Source: Cyathus striatus
Lineage: Eukaryota; Basidiomycota; Agaricomycetes; Agaricales; Nidulariaceae
Direction of reading: 5' to 3'
Assembly: GCA_025738555.1 (NCBI GenBank)
Contig: JAOVFP010000009.1
Coordinates: forward strand, 4,464,001 to 4,528,000
Length of the DNA stretch: 64,000 nt
The position numbers were made by a program, and so were the translations under genes. How positions within the stretch are numbered: the first letter of the stretch is position 1; each line of letters opens with the position of its first letter. Positions 12,045 to 23,853 of the stretch are shown one piece after another. The notes under the pieces were generated by a model. It was not told the origin of the DNA. It did no database searches and saw nothing but the letters and a program-made list of their open reading frames with translations.

Positions 12045-13181
12045 ATCAATAAAAAGCGAAATGTATTAAAAGTTAAATGGATTACTTTAAAGTTATGGTC
12101 CCCAACTGCAAGGGTAACATAGCAGTGGTGCAGTTAACCATGTGCACATAGCTATTGCACTACTTTGTCTTTTTAAACTACTGAACTTTGTGTTACTTAA
12201 GCTATATCTTGCTATCATTTTTGTTACTTGTGTTACGTACTGTACCACTCAGAGGGATATAGGGAAGGCACTGGGTTTAGTGCAGAGGGAGCTACTCATA
12301 GTATTACGTAAGCTCGAGGTCAGAAGTGGAGAACTCAAAAAGTGTGGAGGTGAACCTTGGCTTCAGCTTGTATGCTGCACCCCTTGTGATTCTCAGTGGT
12401 TCGTATTTCAAGTTTGAGATTGAAACAAGCTCAAGGTAGGAGCAAGGTCAAGTGCAAAACACAGAAAGGTTGGAACAGAGGAATATCGGAATAGGAACTC
12501 AGAACTAAGGATGAAACCCCAGACACAAGTAGACAGAGTATAGTGGTATATTCATAATCATAGTCAATACAAAAAACTGAAGTCTAGTGTACAAAAACTA
12601 AGTCTTAAATACTAAGTAAATAGTGGAGTAGTTTACTTTGAGTGAAGTATAAGGGTATAGCTAGGGATAGGTAAACACAGAGTCAGCCACCATAGAGGAG
12701 TAGTGGCTGAAGAATGGAAGGAAAGGCTACATGCAATATGGTGAAATGGATAGAAGTAAAAATAGTGAAGTCAAAATGAAGGTATAACAAATGAATACAA
12801 GTGAGTAATTGATAAATCATGACAACATGTCTGATGATTGGTCAGAAATGCGGCCAACACAGAAGTGCAGGAAGTGCAGAAGTGTGGGATAGTGCAGAAT
12901 AGTGCAGAATAGTGGATTCCAGACATGGATGTAACAACTTGATTGTTACTTGGGTTAAAATATTCTTGATAATTCCTAAATAAAATGAAATTAATGGCAT
13001 GAATTAATAAGTAAATTATATGAACCTCAAGCTCTAGTAGGTAATAGTGCAATAAAGTTATATAGAGGGAGTTCAAATTTTCACAAAGTCCCCAAAAATG
13101 ATAGCAAGATATAGGTTAAATAGCAAGAAATGCAGCAGTTATAAAAGACAAAGTAGTGCAATGGCTATGTGCATATGGTTA

Positions 13182-13862
13182 CACCTCAGACAGGCCTAAA
13201 TCAGGTTCATGTAAATATGGTACATCCCGATTTTTGTAACAATTAAAATATGCCATAAAATATGTAATGTGTCAGATGCACTAGAAAATTCTAAATTGGG
13301 TAATAAATCTGCTTATTGTTCCAATTGTTTCGTGCTGAATTTACCTGTGCAATGTGAACTAAGCCTCCGAAAATTTTCCGATTGGCCTAGAACGGATGGG
13401 GTCACAGATCTTATTGTAAATATCTTGCATGGATCAGTCGGTTTTCCTATTCTTGCACATATTCTAGATTTGCTCACACATTGGTAAGATAACATATTTT
13501 AATAACTACTGTACCCTTTCGACCAACTGTTCAGTAACACATCACACGATGCCATGAACTTGAACAAATGTACGTTTCGTCACGCGTCACAGCTCCCCAT
13601 GAACAGAGGTACAAGGAAATATTTAAAATCATAAAATAAAATCGTCGCTTTTTGTGAAAAATTTAGCTGAAAATCATTTAGTGATGAACAGATCTTCAAT
13701 TTGTCACGCATCACACTGACCCTTGAACAGAGAGTCCAACTGTTCATCGTCGTCACAGCGTACTTCGACGAACAGTTGGTCAAAAGGGTACAGTATTCTA
13801 ATTGTTAAGTAAATCGGGTTGTACCATATTTACAGCGATCCGATCCACCCTTGTCTGAGGTG
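13182..13862. mobile_element. MITE-like element C1 (TTA target duplication)
   Basis: The ends CACCTCAGACAGG and CTTGTCTGAGGTG form an inverted repeat flanked on both sides by TTA (13179-13181 and 13863-13865). The next 45 bp are also partly mirrored (TATGGTACATCCCGATTT against AAATCGGGTTGTACCATA). The short TIR and 3-bp TWA duplication fit PIF/Harbinger-type elements; that assignment is inference. Relatives are C2 at 37274-37424 and a fragment near 25.97 kb. MITE A1 sits inside it. Confidence 0.75.
13509..13793 (+). mobile_element. MITE family A, copy 1 (285 bp, TA duplication)
   Basis: The ends CTGTACCCTTTCGACCAACT and AGTTGGTCAAAAGGGTACAG are inverted and flanked by TA on both sides (13507-13508 and 13794-13795), as in Tc1/mariner-type MITEs. 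A nearly identical 285-bp copy in opposite orientation is at 38274-38558. The element contains several GAACAG and TCACGC words and no gene. Confidence 0.9.
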
Positions 13863-13889
13863 TTAACTACACTACTGCTATGTTACCCC

Positions 13890-15078
13890 CTCTTCAATTC
13901 CCTTCATGCGCCATCTAAACAGTTGAATTCATTATTGAATATTACTATCGATCTTGCTATTCAAGAAGATTATCAATTCCGCACTCTCCATATCCCAGGT
14001 ATCGAAAATGGAGTAGCGGATGCATTATCTCGAGGCGAAAATTCACGTGCTCGACTTTTAGATCCTGACTTAACAGTCTTTCCTTTTATACCCCCTCATG
14101 AAGTGCTAGGGGCATTCTCGCAATGATCAGTAGTCGGCGTTCCAAGCAGTCATCTCGAGCCCCTTGGACACGCGAAAGTTTCTACACGAGCGAATGATTA
14201 CATTAGGTTTCCGTGTTGATACAACAACTTCTTTAAACTGTGCCTCTGTTTTGAACTCTTACCTAGAGTTCTGCCGCTTACATGATCGCCCTATTCAACT
14301 ATCCATCGACACGGTCGAAGATTATATACTATTTATGTCACACTATGTGACATCATCGACGTTAACGACATACCTCTCGGGTATTGTCCACTCCTTAGAG
14401 CCCCCCTATCCAAACATACGAGAGACACGAAACTCTCGTGAAGTCCAAAATATTCTTCTCGGGTCTTGACGCTGTATTTACTCTAACCCGACACGAAAAC
14501 CAGCACCCCCTCTTCAGATTCTTCGTTTAATCCATCATCAACTATACACTCCCCTTGATCACGACTCACTGCTTTGTCTGACAATCCTGCTCACTGGCTT
14601 CTATGGACTACTTCGCTTGGGTGAACTAGTAGTCCCAGACACATCGATTCTCAGAGACTCACGGAAACTTCCTCCTCGCCGTATGGTGGCCTTTCCAACC
14701 GATGATGCCTATCAATTTACTCTCCCAACGCACAAAGGTGATCGGAGATTTGAAGGAGATGTAGTCGTTATACAACGTCTTTTCAACAATGGACCTGACT
14801 CTACCCCTATCTTCAGAACATATCTCTACTCGCGAGATCGGCGTTTCCCCTTCCATCGTCTTCTTTGGCTCAAAGAAGACGGCTCCCCTCCAACAAGATC
14901 TTTCTTTCTACAGTTTTTGCATCACATTGCTGGACCACAGTTTGCAGTAGCGGAACATGGGATTGATCTCGAATCAATACAACAAATTGAAAGATGGAAC
15001 TCGAATGCTTTTCAAATCTATATTCGTAAGCATCCATCTTTAATTGCATCACTTCGTTTGCCGCATCGAGCTCTTTAA
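13890..15078 (+). pseudogene. RNase H tail plus tyrosine recombinase of a DIRS-like retroelement, broken
   Basis: A frame ending near 14126 carries LAIQEDYQFRTLHIPGIENG then VADALSR, the typical end of a retroelement RNase H. An overlapping ORF opening at 14123 shifts frame near 14190 and continues to 15078 as a tyrosine recombinase / integrase: LNSYLEFCRLHDRP and the core-binding region, then GFYGLLRLGELVVPDT with the first catalytic Arg, then IERWNSNAFQIYIRKHP with the likely catalytic Tyr. A TGA at 14467-14469 interrupts it. The stretch that should hold the second catalytic Arg (an xRAGGAT-like box) is missing between HHIAGP and FAVAEHG, so the enzyme would be inactive even without the stop. 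CG content is normal here, unlike the 9.8-kb fragment, so this is a younger copy. Element D abuts its left end. Confidence 0.8.
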
Positions 15079-15633
15079 TTTATTTTCACAAAATTTTAAT
15101 TTCATCTCATTTTCTCCCTCCAACCCGTTATCTACCACCTTTACCCTCTCTTAATACTAATACCGAATAGCTGTTTTCTCTACTGTACAACCTATCCTTT
15201 CTCTCTATCTCTTTTTCTCTTCCGTTCTCCCCCCTTCTCTTTTTTGTTTGTACCGTTAAATTCTTTTCTTTCTCGTGCAGCATCGGGGTTTGACTGCAAT
15301 AGAATCACCGTTTTTGCAGTGTCGTGATGCTCACATTTCCGGCGAGCGCTTTTCATCGCTGCTCCCCCTATATTTTGTGTGATGCGAATTTGTATGATTG
15401 GCTACTACATTTATCATCTTCTCATTTAATACAAATTTCTCTATAATAAATTATTTTTCTAGTGGTAATTATCTGTTAAATAAGGAGGTAGTGGGCCCTG
15501 CCACTTGCCGGCCCTATTTCTTTATTAAATAATAAATGTGCCGTTATTAGTCCCGTTTCTCACGATTATTTGGTTTGGTTTGACGAAAGTGTACAAGTCT
15601 TTAGAATTCAATTAACTGTACCATTAGATTACA
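15079..15633. other. retroelement 3' flank, pyrimidine-rich, no gene
   Basis: A CT-rich tract (15110-15270) follows the recombinase, then AT-rich sequence. It is probably the 3' non-coding part of the element. I could not identify the split direct or inverted repeats expected for DIRS-type elements. Confidence 0.4.
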
Positions 15634-16748
15634 CACGGCGGGCATTTAGCTATCATGTTCCGTGCAGTCATGTAACCTGTCATGTAAGTTGTCATGTCCA
15701 ATCATCAGTAGATCAATGGTGACGAATGTCACAACGAACTGACCTGCAAAAGCAATTTGCAAGAACAAAGAAATTAGCATGAGGCAGCTGCGAAGTCGGA
15801 ATATCGGAGGTGAGTTGGACAGGATTATGTAAGACATTCTTGATAAGATTATGAGCGCGAGGTCGCATGTTCGGTTTAGCCTCAGTGTAAATTGTTATAA
15901 GAATTATATTTGACATAGTGAACACTTAGTCTTTGAATATATTTGACTGTATTAATGAAAGGTATAAATTTGAGCTACAGTTTTTCAAAAGACATAATAC
16001 AGAGAATATTTTCAAGCAGAATAAGCAGTTCATGTCTAACATTTTTTCATTTAAATATACATAACTATTAACTGATGGTAGAGTCAAAATACAATAGTAA
16101 TAAGCTGACAAAATAAATGGAATATGTTAAATTACATCCTCACAGTATGATATCAGTAGAGTAACACATTTATTATTAGTTGGGTGAGTAGCTATTAAGA
16201 GGTGCACTTCTATTACATTCAAGGTTGTTTGGTCTAATGGTAAAAATGTTACGGTCTTTTTGTGTCGTGAAAGTGCGCGAGTTCAAATGATGACGGGTTC
16301 CTATTTTTAACCGGTACCAATTAAGAATCTTTCAGATTTATAGCATTTGTCTATTATTTATGGTGTATTTCTTATCAACTTGTCTTTATTCTACATATGC
16401 TGTACGACATAAAAATAACGAATACATAGGTAAAGCATACTACTATCTAATACAGAATATTTGCGAAGCTCAAGGCTATGCAAATGGGAGTGTGGACCGA
16501 GGCGGAATCGAACACGCGATCTCACGCTCTTAATCTTATCGAGAGTGTCTTACATAATCCTTTCCAGCTCACCTCTAATATTCTGACTTCGCAGCTGCCG
16601 CATGCTAATCTCTTTGTTCTTGCAAATCGCTTTTACAGGTCAGTTCGTTGTGACATTCGTCACCATTGATCTACTGATGATCGGACATGACAACTTACAT
16701 GACAGGTTACGTGACTGCACGGAACATGACAGCTAAATGCCCGCCGTG
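15634..16748. mobile_element. long-TIR element E (about 1.1 kb) with tRNA-like arms
   Basis: Arms of about 260 bp are inverted: 15634-15893 starts CACGGCGGGCATTTAGCT and 16490-16748 ends AGCTAAATGCCCGCCGTG. ACA flanks each end. Within each arm, read inward-out, lies a phrase resembling a tRNA 3' half: GATAAGATTAAGAGCGTGAG then GTGTTCGATTCCGCCTC, including a good B-box core GTTCGATTCC. The left arm has more C-to-T changes than the right. No transposase is present. Confidence 0.7.
16215..16300 (+). other. tRNA-like relic with A box
   Basis: Between the arms of element E, TTTGGTCTAATGGTA matches the tRNA A-box consensus well, and GAGTTCAAAT about 45 bp later resembles a poor T-loop. I cannot draw acceptor or anticodon stems, so it is not called a functional tRNA. 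A tRNA pseudogene or the head of a SINE is possible. Confidence 0.25.
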
Positions 16749-17400
16749 ACAACTATTTATATGACTGGATGATGTTCAATTTACTTGACAAAAACATTTC
16801 CATACATTTATAAGCTTTAAATGTCAAGGATTTTGTGCTTCATAATGCAGCTTTGGTTTACATACAAGCCTACATTCATATCCATGCACCTGGTTCTCAA
16901 TAAAAGTGATCTTTTACAAAAAGAACAAAAAAGCGAAAGTATTGGTAAGTATTTTGCATACATATAGATATTTTACAGATAGTACATAGTTGGAATTAGT
17001 TAATTTGTATATTTTCATGCATATTTCGTGTGATAATAAGTATCCAAGAACTTGTATTTTATGCTAATAACTGTGGCCACTGTTGGCCCATGCAAGAAGC
17101 TTTAGGCATTGGCATGCAGCTTCCTTCTGTTAATTAATTTTGTTGATATGGCTGATGGAATGAAAGAACTTAAGAAGTACTAAGCTCATGCATTATGGTA
17201 TGTAAGTATTGGCTTGATGGCGTAAAGAAGGCGGGATGCAAGCGGCACCTCGTTGTCTGACTAATAAGTTGCTAGGAATACCTCGTGTATCAGCTTCCCT
17301 AGAGATGCGAGAATCAGCCTACTTCCTATCTGGCAACATGCTGTAATTTACAGTGTGCATACATTATGATTTACTGTAACTTACCATAGACAATATATAC
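16749..17400. other. no recognisable gene
   Basis: AT-rich sequence with no motif I can name. Near 17230-17330 a phrase (AAGTTGCTAGGAATACCTC, ATCAGCTTCCC) loosely resembles 24690-24730, suggesting a further dispersed repeat. Confidence 0.35.
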
Positions 17401-20400
17401 ATTTTACAGTATTGCCTAGATGGCAAAAGCGAGAATGATAAAGACAGCGAGGGTGAAAATGGGAAGAAGGTCATCGAAGACATCAATGAAGACAAGGTAG
17501 TCAAGGGTGAATTCACACCTTCTTCCTCTTCAACCGACTCCTCCAACACCCCCACAGACAAGTCCCAAGCACCCCCTCTGACTCCCCTCCAGCACCCTCA
17601 ACCCCCTCCTCCCCCAGCTCAATAGCAAAACAATCTGTCCCCCTGCATTACCCCCCAGTTCTTGCCCTCCCAATCACCCAGTGCCCCGGGGGCTCTTCCC
17701 AGGATTCTACAAAACAGTTGTCATATCATCAACAAGGTATGTACTCCCTCTTCTCCATCTACGACCTTACTAACTCCAAAACCAGATCACCTCAAATGTC
17801 TTCAACAAACCCGACAAGCTGGCTGACTTCGCAGCAGCAGTGTTAGCAGGCGAGGTCCAGGACTCCAATACTTCCTTGAATCCCTCTCTGTCCCTACTGT
17901 CTCCGAAAGTCCCTCCTCGTGCTCAAGAAGGAACTCATCAATGCCCAGCTTCAGTTGAAGCTCTCTCGCGACATTATGGAAAGCCGGACAACCACGCTCG
18001 ACTACGTCAAAGTTTTTGAGCTCCGCCCTTCGGCTCTACGGCAGCGCGCTTAGATACTCGCTTAGGACCTAGTTCTTCGGGCAGAATTTCGGTTAACAAC
18101 TAAATCGGAACGCGGTACATTTAATTTGAGTACGAATGTAAGACATAAGAATTAAAGCAGACTATCTTGACATGGGCCTTCTGTTGTTAATATATGTTTT
18201 TAATTCCATCATCAAGGTAGAGAAATAAATAATCAAGAGCCTGAGTCAAAAACTATGAATTAAAATCTAATTTCAACTTAGTGCCCATACTGTATCATGT
18301 ATATATTGATGTTTATCAACAATGTAGAATACTTCGAACTAGTGTAAGACATAAGAATTAAAACAGACTATTGTGACATAGACCTTCTGTCATTATTACA
18401 TGTTTTTATTTCCATTGTCAAGGTAGAAAATGAATAATCAAGGGCCTTAGTTAATAACAATAACGTAAAAACTAATTTCAACCTACTTCCCAGTAGCAAT
18501 AAGGCTAAGGTACTACTTATTCAGTGCGGTCTGCTCCTGTTCAAGTACTCCGTGGAGTAGGAAAACTGCCTGCGATGCGAAACTCAATATATCTCACATC
18601 TCAAGACATTCAAAAAATGGATTACGTAATCCATCTATACGCATTCCGCTTGTCTCAACCTATCCTCACCTCCCCGCTCGCTCTGTCCCTCACTTTCCTT
18701 GAAATATACAACATCTTGCACCATTTCAACATCTTATCCATCTACAATGATCGTTTTGATGCGCCAATACGTCTCCGCCACCTCCCACAAAGCCAGACCA
18801 TGAAGTTTGACAGTATCTCGACAGTATCTCTCAAAACCAAGTTCCCCAATTTATTTTCAATTCCCCCCCTGAATCTCAGCTACTTTTTCTATTTAATTTC
18901 CATTCTTTAATCCGAGATCGTTGTCCACCAGTGTATGTAATAGCTTACTCATTTTAGGTTTAATTATATCGTATTCTGCATACTTACAAGCTGGTGTATA
19001 TTTCTATATTTCTACAGCTCCGCAACTCAAATTTCATTGCCAACAAACTGGAATTCTATATCTTTTACTCCTTATTGACACTCTTACTGTTTTAATTTTC
19101 AATTTTATGGTAACGTCGCCCCTCGTTCACCTGGGAACTTTACACGCAAGTCCTGAAAGTGATGTCAGTTCCCACCCATATGGAGAATAGTCCATTGCCT
19201 CGTTTGATATATCACACATCCAAAACTGCCTTCATTTCTTTCAAACTTTGGTTATTCGTAATATATAATACATTCTACTGGATTACAAATTTAAATACTG
19301 TTAAATGATAGCATGTTGTGATATACTTGTTTCAACTCATTAACTATATGTGTGTGATATACCTTAAGGTCTCCATAGTCGAATTGCCATTAAGATATTA
19401 TGGGAATTTGGACTTCCAAAGATAATATACATTATTAGGAGTATGAAGTGGAAAAGACATTCCAGCATAAAGATATGGTGCCATAAAAATAAACCTTCTT
19501 CATTTTCAATGTTGTGAGATTCAGAAATGTTGTTATATTTTCTCTATAGATGAATATAATGTGATGGTACTTCATTAACATATGTAGAAGTATTTCTGTA
19601 GCCAGATGGTATGCAGAAATGCTCTCATTGTCTCAGTTATACAGTAATATTCTGTAGTAGAGAAAGAAGCACATAAGCCAATTCAGCATGATGAATAATA
19701 AGCTTCATATTTCTCATAGTGGGAAAGGAGCATATTCATATAACTTTGGGTGTGGATTACATGGCATGTATACTATAGCATAGAGAAGAATCATAGCATT
19801 CTGAAAGCCAGAAGGAATTATATAATTCAATTGATTCATCACAGAATGAGAGTGCATATTTATAAGGAAATAGCTTATAACACACTATTGAATAATCGTA
19901 TCATAATGAAAATTTATACTTATATGAGCCAGCCTATTTAGAGTGCATAAACCAATTTATAAAACATTCCAAGCAATAGGTGATATACTAGACTCAATAT
20001 GATACAACATATTATTTTCCCAAAGCGTGGGAACTGCCATCACTTTTGGGGCCTGCATGTATTTTGAAGTCCAACTTCGCTCATTACGTCGCAAACTCTC
20101 AATTTATCATTATAACTTTGTTCCTTCCACCTTATAACACCCACATTGGACGGATGTCTCGACATAATCATATTTTATCTTTGTTTAGGTATGCCCATCA
20201 GACTTAGTAACACCTCTTCAGCCTTCGGATATAATGTCCTTGATTATCTACTGCAGACCCACTGTCACTTTACGAAGCATTTAAATTTACCTTATCTATT
20301 GAAGAAGTCTATCTCTTCCAAGGATGGTCGCTGGATAAATACAGTAAGTACTATGTCCAGCAATATTCTGTGCTAGGTACTACTACTGATTTCGTTCAGA

Positions 20401-21435
20401 TTTCAATAGATGACATCCTGCACTTAAGTTTCTCATCATAAACTCGCTGAAAGGTGCGGCTGAACTCCTTCTCAGCATTAGATATGCAGTTAATGTAAGA
20501 TCCCCTCCACTCACAAGTGTTAAGATTTGTAGTCTGCAAATTTCAAGACCTAATTTGCATTATTCTTCCTTGGTTAAATCAGGAGCTGTGGAAATGACAG
20601 ATGAACAAGAGAAGCCCATTGGACAAAATAGAAGGAATATATTACGAGTGGAAATTATAATTTCAAACTGAGTACGTAGCACATTATTATGTGCTGTAGT
20701 CTTTGAGCGTGAATACAAGGTATAATTGGGTCATCACACCTGTTGCTTTTATAAAACCACAATATGTCATTTATTTAATCAATTTATCAGAGCTTAGTTC
20801 AAAATATTCTACATTGTCGATAAACATCAATATATACATGATACAGTATGGGCACTAAGTTGAAATTAGATTTTAATTCATAGTTTTTGACTCAGGCTCT
20901 TGATTATTTATTTCTCTACCTTGATGATGGAATTAAAAACATATATTAACAACAGAAGGCTTATGTCAAGATAGTCTGTTTTAATTCTTATGTCTTACAT
21001 TCATACTCAAATTAAATGTACCGCGTTCCGATTTAGTTGTTAACCGAAATTCTGCCCGAAGAACTAGGTCCTAAGCGAGTATCTAAGCGCGCTGCCGTAG
21101 AGCCGAAGGGCGGAGCTCAAAAGCTTTGACGTAGTCGAGCGTGGTTGTCCGGCTTTCCATACGACATTGATTCGAGGATCGCCGAGTGCCAGCACGAGTA
21201 TTACCTGATGGAGCAGTTGAAGAATATCAAGGAGCTGGGGATGGAGAGTGATGGGAAGGATAGGCTTATTGAGAAGTTCTGTGAGAAGTTGAAAATGCCC
21301 GAAGGTGTGAGGGAAGTATTTGATGAGGGGTTGGTGAAGCTGCAGGGGTTAGAGCCTGCTGCAAGCGAGGCAAACATGACAGGGAATTATTTGGATTGGA
21401 TTATGCAGGTTCATCTTTTCCCCAAATTGCCTTAA
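17401..21435 (+). pseudogene. mitochondrial Lon protease (PIM1-type) 5' part, split by a transposon
   Basis: The left part encodes an acidic Ser-rich linker (GEFTPSSSSTDSSN), AKQSVPLHYPPVLALPI at the start of the Lon substrate-binding domain, then NVFNKPDKLADFAAAVLAGE and KKELINAQLQLKLSRDI, in several frames with stops. After the insertion at 17976-21160 the same protein resumes as [57 protein letters not shown] and stops at 21435. These are hallmark phrases of the N-terminal domain and coiled coil of ATP-dependent Lon proteases of the mitochondrial matrix. The AAA+ and protease domains are absent. The gene is dead from the insertion, frameshifts and truncation. A second Lon relic lies at 44.8-47.4 kb. 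Confidence 0.85.
17976..21160. mobile_element. 3.2-kb long-TIR DNA element F inserted in the Lon gene
   Basis: Inverted arms of about 345 bp run from ATGGAAAGCCGGACAACCAC (17976) to its mirror GTGGTTGTCCGGCTTTCCAT (ending 21160). The flanks are GCGACATT (17968-17975) and ACGACATT (21161-21168), identical over 7 of 8 bp, consistent with an 8-bp target duplication. The coding sense of the host Lon gene joins exactly across the element. A second copy of the 18126-18290 segment follows directly at 18340-18490. Inner open frames (18524-18910, 18921-19190) show no transposase motif, so the element looks non-autonomous or decayed. MULE, hAT or KDZ affinity cannot be decided. Confidence 0.85.
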
Positions 21436-23853
21436 GTCATGGTCGACTGTAGGGCAGGGTATCCAGTATCTATCATAAAAGAATGAGAGTAGGTCAGTAA
21501 ATCAACTAAAGGAGTGAAACAGACAGATATTATACTCACCCAGCATCATGTCCTGGCTCATTCATGCTCTCCATACCATTTGAACACCAGGCACAAACAG
21601 GTGTTCGCATTGTCGCTCTGGCAAGTGGCGGCTGAGCTTCTTCTGGTGGCTTAAAGGTCTACAAGAGGGAGTCGAACTGCCACGAGAAAGGAGGGTCGAG
21701 AGGGTGCTTAAGATGATAACTAGATGATGTGAAGGATTATCGATTAGGTGGTGCGCCATTCGCATGACTTGTTGCATTTCCAGCTGGTACTGGGCTAACT
21801 TGTACGTAAATACACGATATTGTGTCTGTACCAATCCCGCTTTGTCAGTACATCGCAGAAATGAATAGAAAGAAAGCCAACCTTAAGTAACGTAGCAACC
21901 TTGCTCAATGACCTTGACACCCTTTTTAGTTATCCACCTCTATCCTGACCCACCGCAGCACATCAATTTACAAGTTCAGTATCTCCTACTGCTTGTTGAC
22001 TTTGAAAGCCATGTAACCCTTTGATCAAAACCTCTCCAGATGTTTAACGCGCTTGCACAGATGTCGACATGCAACATACCGAGAGTTGAGGCAGAGCAGA
22101 CTCCAGAGGCGAGATGGGTAAGAGGAATTCACTTTATTATTACCATGCTCCTTTCTCCACTGCCGAGTACTGTCATCAGCCGCATGAACACAGTGAAGTG
22201 GTCTTCGTGTTCAATAGCAGAGCCCCACCCTGGTTCTAGAGCTAGTGGTCAAGCTCACAGAAACAAGCATAGAGAAAACAACACAACGCACACCTAGGAC
22301 GAACATTGTCTCTCAGAAAGCCATGCTCCAGCAGAAGCTCTCATCATCCCTTCCAAGTCGCCTAAGCACAGCAAACACGTTAACACATGCGCGCCAATGA
22401 AAAAACGATAAGAATCTCACCAATAGACCGGCTAGTATAGCGCAACACTCTACCATTCTGGCCTCTACCTCTCTGCATTGTTCTCATCTGGTGTGGCGGT
22501 GTTTTTCCCTCTTTGTCGACCTTGCCAGATATCGGACACCTATAACGTGCGATGTGACGTACATCAAATATTCAAGCGTAGTCCCGCAAAGTCGAGTCGA
22601 CATCGATCAATGCGCCAACTATAACCCTGACACAGAAAAACGCAACACAGCTGAATTTGGTGATAGGGGATGATGAGGACATTGACGAATCATCGCAATA
22701 GATAGGGTGATCTTTATAATAATTCACTGTAATTGCAGTGGGAACGTTATGTATACTTGACTGTAGTTACAGTGTATGCACTTACATAACTAACAGTAAA
22801 CTGCACATTATATCGACGCGTGTACCCGATAGATCTGGGCCTGCTGCACAAATTACTGCAATGAGCACCGGTCAAGCACTGGTACGCGCAATCTCAGAGC
22901 GCACCTTCAGCCTCGTGGTAGGCCCCCGTGAGAGTTCTAAATAATGACTATTTGATGAACTTCCGGTGTAATCAGCTTCCGCTCACATTAGTCAAACAAG
23001 CAAATGATGTAATAAAAACCCTGTTTTCTATCGTATTCGTATCTACAAAGACATATACAATGTAGAAATGTGGAGGGGCGGGAATGTAGAGGGAATTGGG
23101 CGGGGTCGTCCGGCAGGGAGGAATCCACCAGGGATATCCGAGGCAAGATCGAATCTTCACGTGATATATAGAATCCATCGCTCCGGTCTCCGGGTGCCGT
23201 ATCATACGGAGGTTTGGAAAAAGTGAAAACAATTGATTTATAGCCATTTCTTGAATACAATCTCTAATAAAAGTAGTAGATTGTATGATGTTTTAGTTAT
23301 GGAAGATTAAAAATGCGACTTATAAAGCCCATAGGACCACTTTGAGTTTCTGTCTGACGAAACTCAAAAGTCTTAGGAACTTATTGCTCTAATGTATACG
23401 GAACTTCGTTAAAACAGATGCTCAGTACTTACCTAGGTATCTCTCAAATTATTTTGACATCGACAGCAGTATATCGATTTATTTCCATAACTAATTGACT
23501 CTACTGTAGAGTAGAATGTATCAATATATGTCGTTACTATTGGTTTCATATGTTCTTGACAATAAAATGAAATCAACATTCTTTCTGTTTAGAGAGGTCT
23601 AAACATTGATTAAGAATGCTATTAGTAGTATAAACATACTTGTACACTGTGCATTTACATAGAGGTGTGCTGAGCTATAATATATAGTATCATATGTTAT
23701 TTCTAATTCCACCATATGTTTCTATTTCAATTAAAGGAAGAAAGCACACGAAGGTTTAAAGAAGCACTTAACAAACGTAATCAAGCCCGACAAAGTAAAT
23801 GAAAACCGTTTCTTTGGGAAATGTCATGCAAAGGGCGGGAGAGGGCGCGATTA
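21436..23853. other. no gene supported
   Basis: Several short frames (21562-21834 minus, 22040-22297 plus, 22972-23260 minus) have no recognised motif. Small palindromes of the type CACTGTAATTGCAGTG at 22727-22780 recur near 24812-24832 and may be ends of a small element. Confidence 0.35.

Larger units (their letters stand above)
12112..13888. mobile_element. DNA transposon D, host of nested elements C1 and A1
   Basis: The left end GGGTAACATAGCAGTGGTGC, followed by AGTTAACCATGTGCACATAG, is mirrored at the right by CTATGTGCATATGGTTA (to 13181) and, after element C1, ACTACACTACTGCTATGTTA CCC to 13888. The inverted repeats continue inward over AAGACAAAGTAGTGCAAT and GATAGCAAGATATA, about 110 bp in all. 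The right repeat aligns with the left only when C1 and one TTA are removed, so C1 inserted later. The inside has no transposase; the frame at 12142-12417 begins within the left repeat. The right end abuts the retroelement relic at 13.9 kb. Confidence 0.7.
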
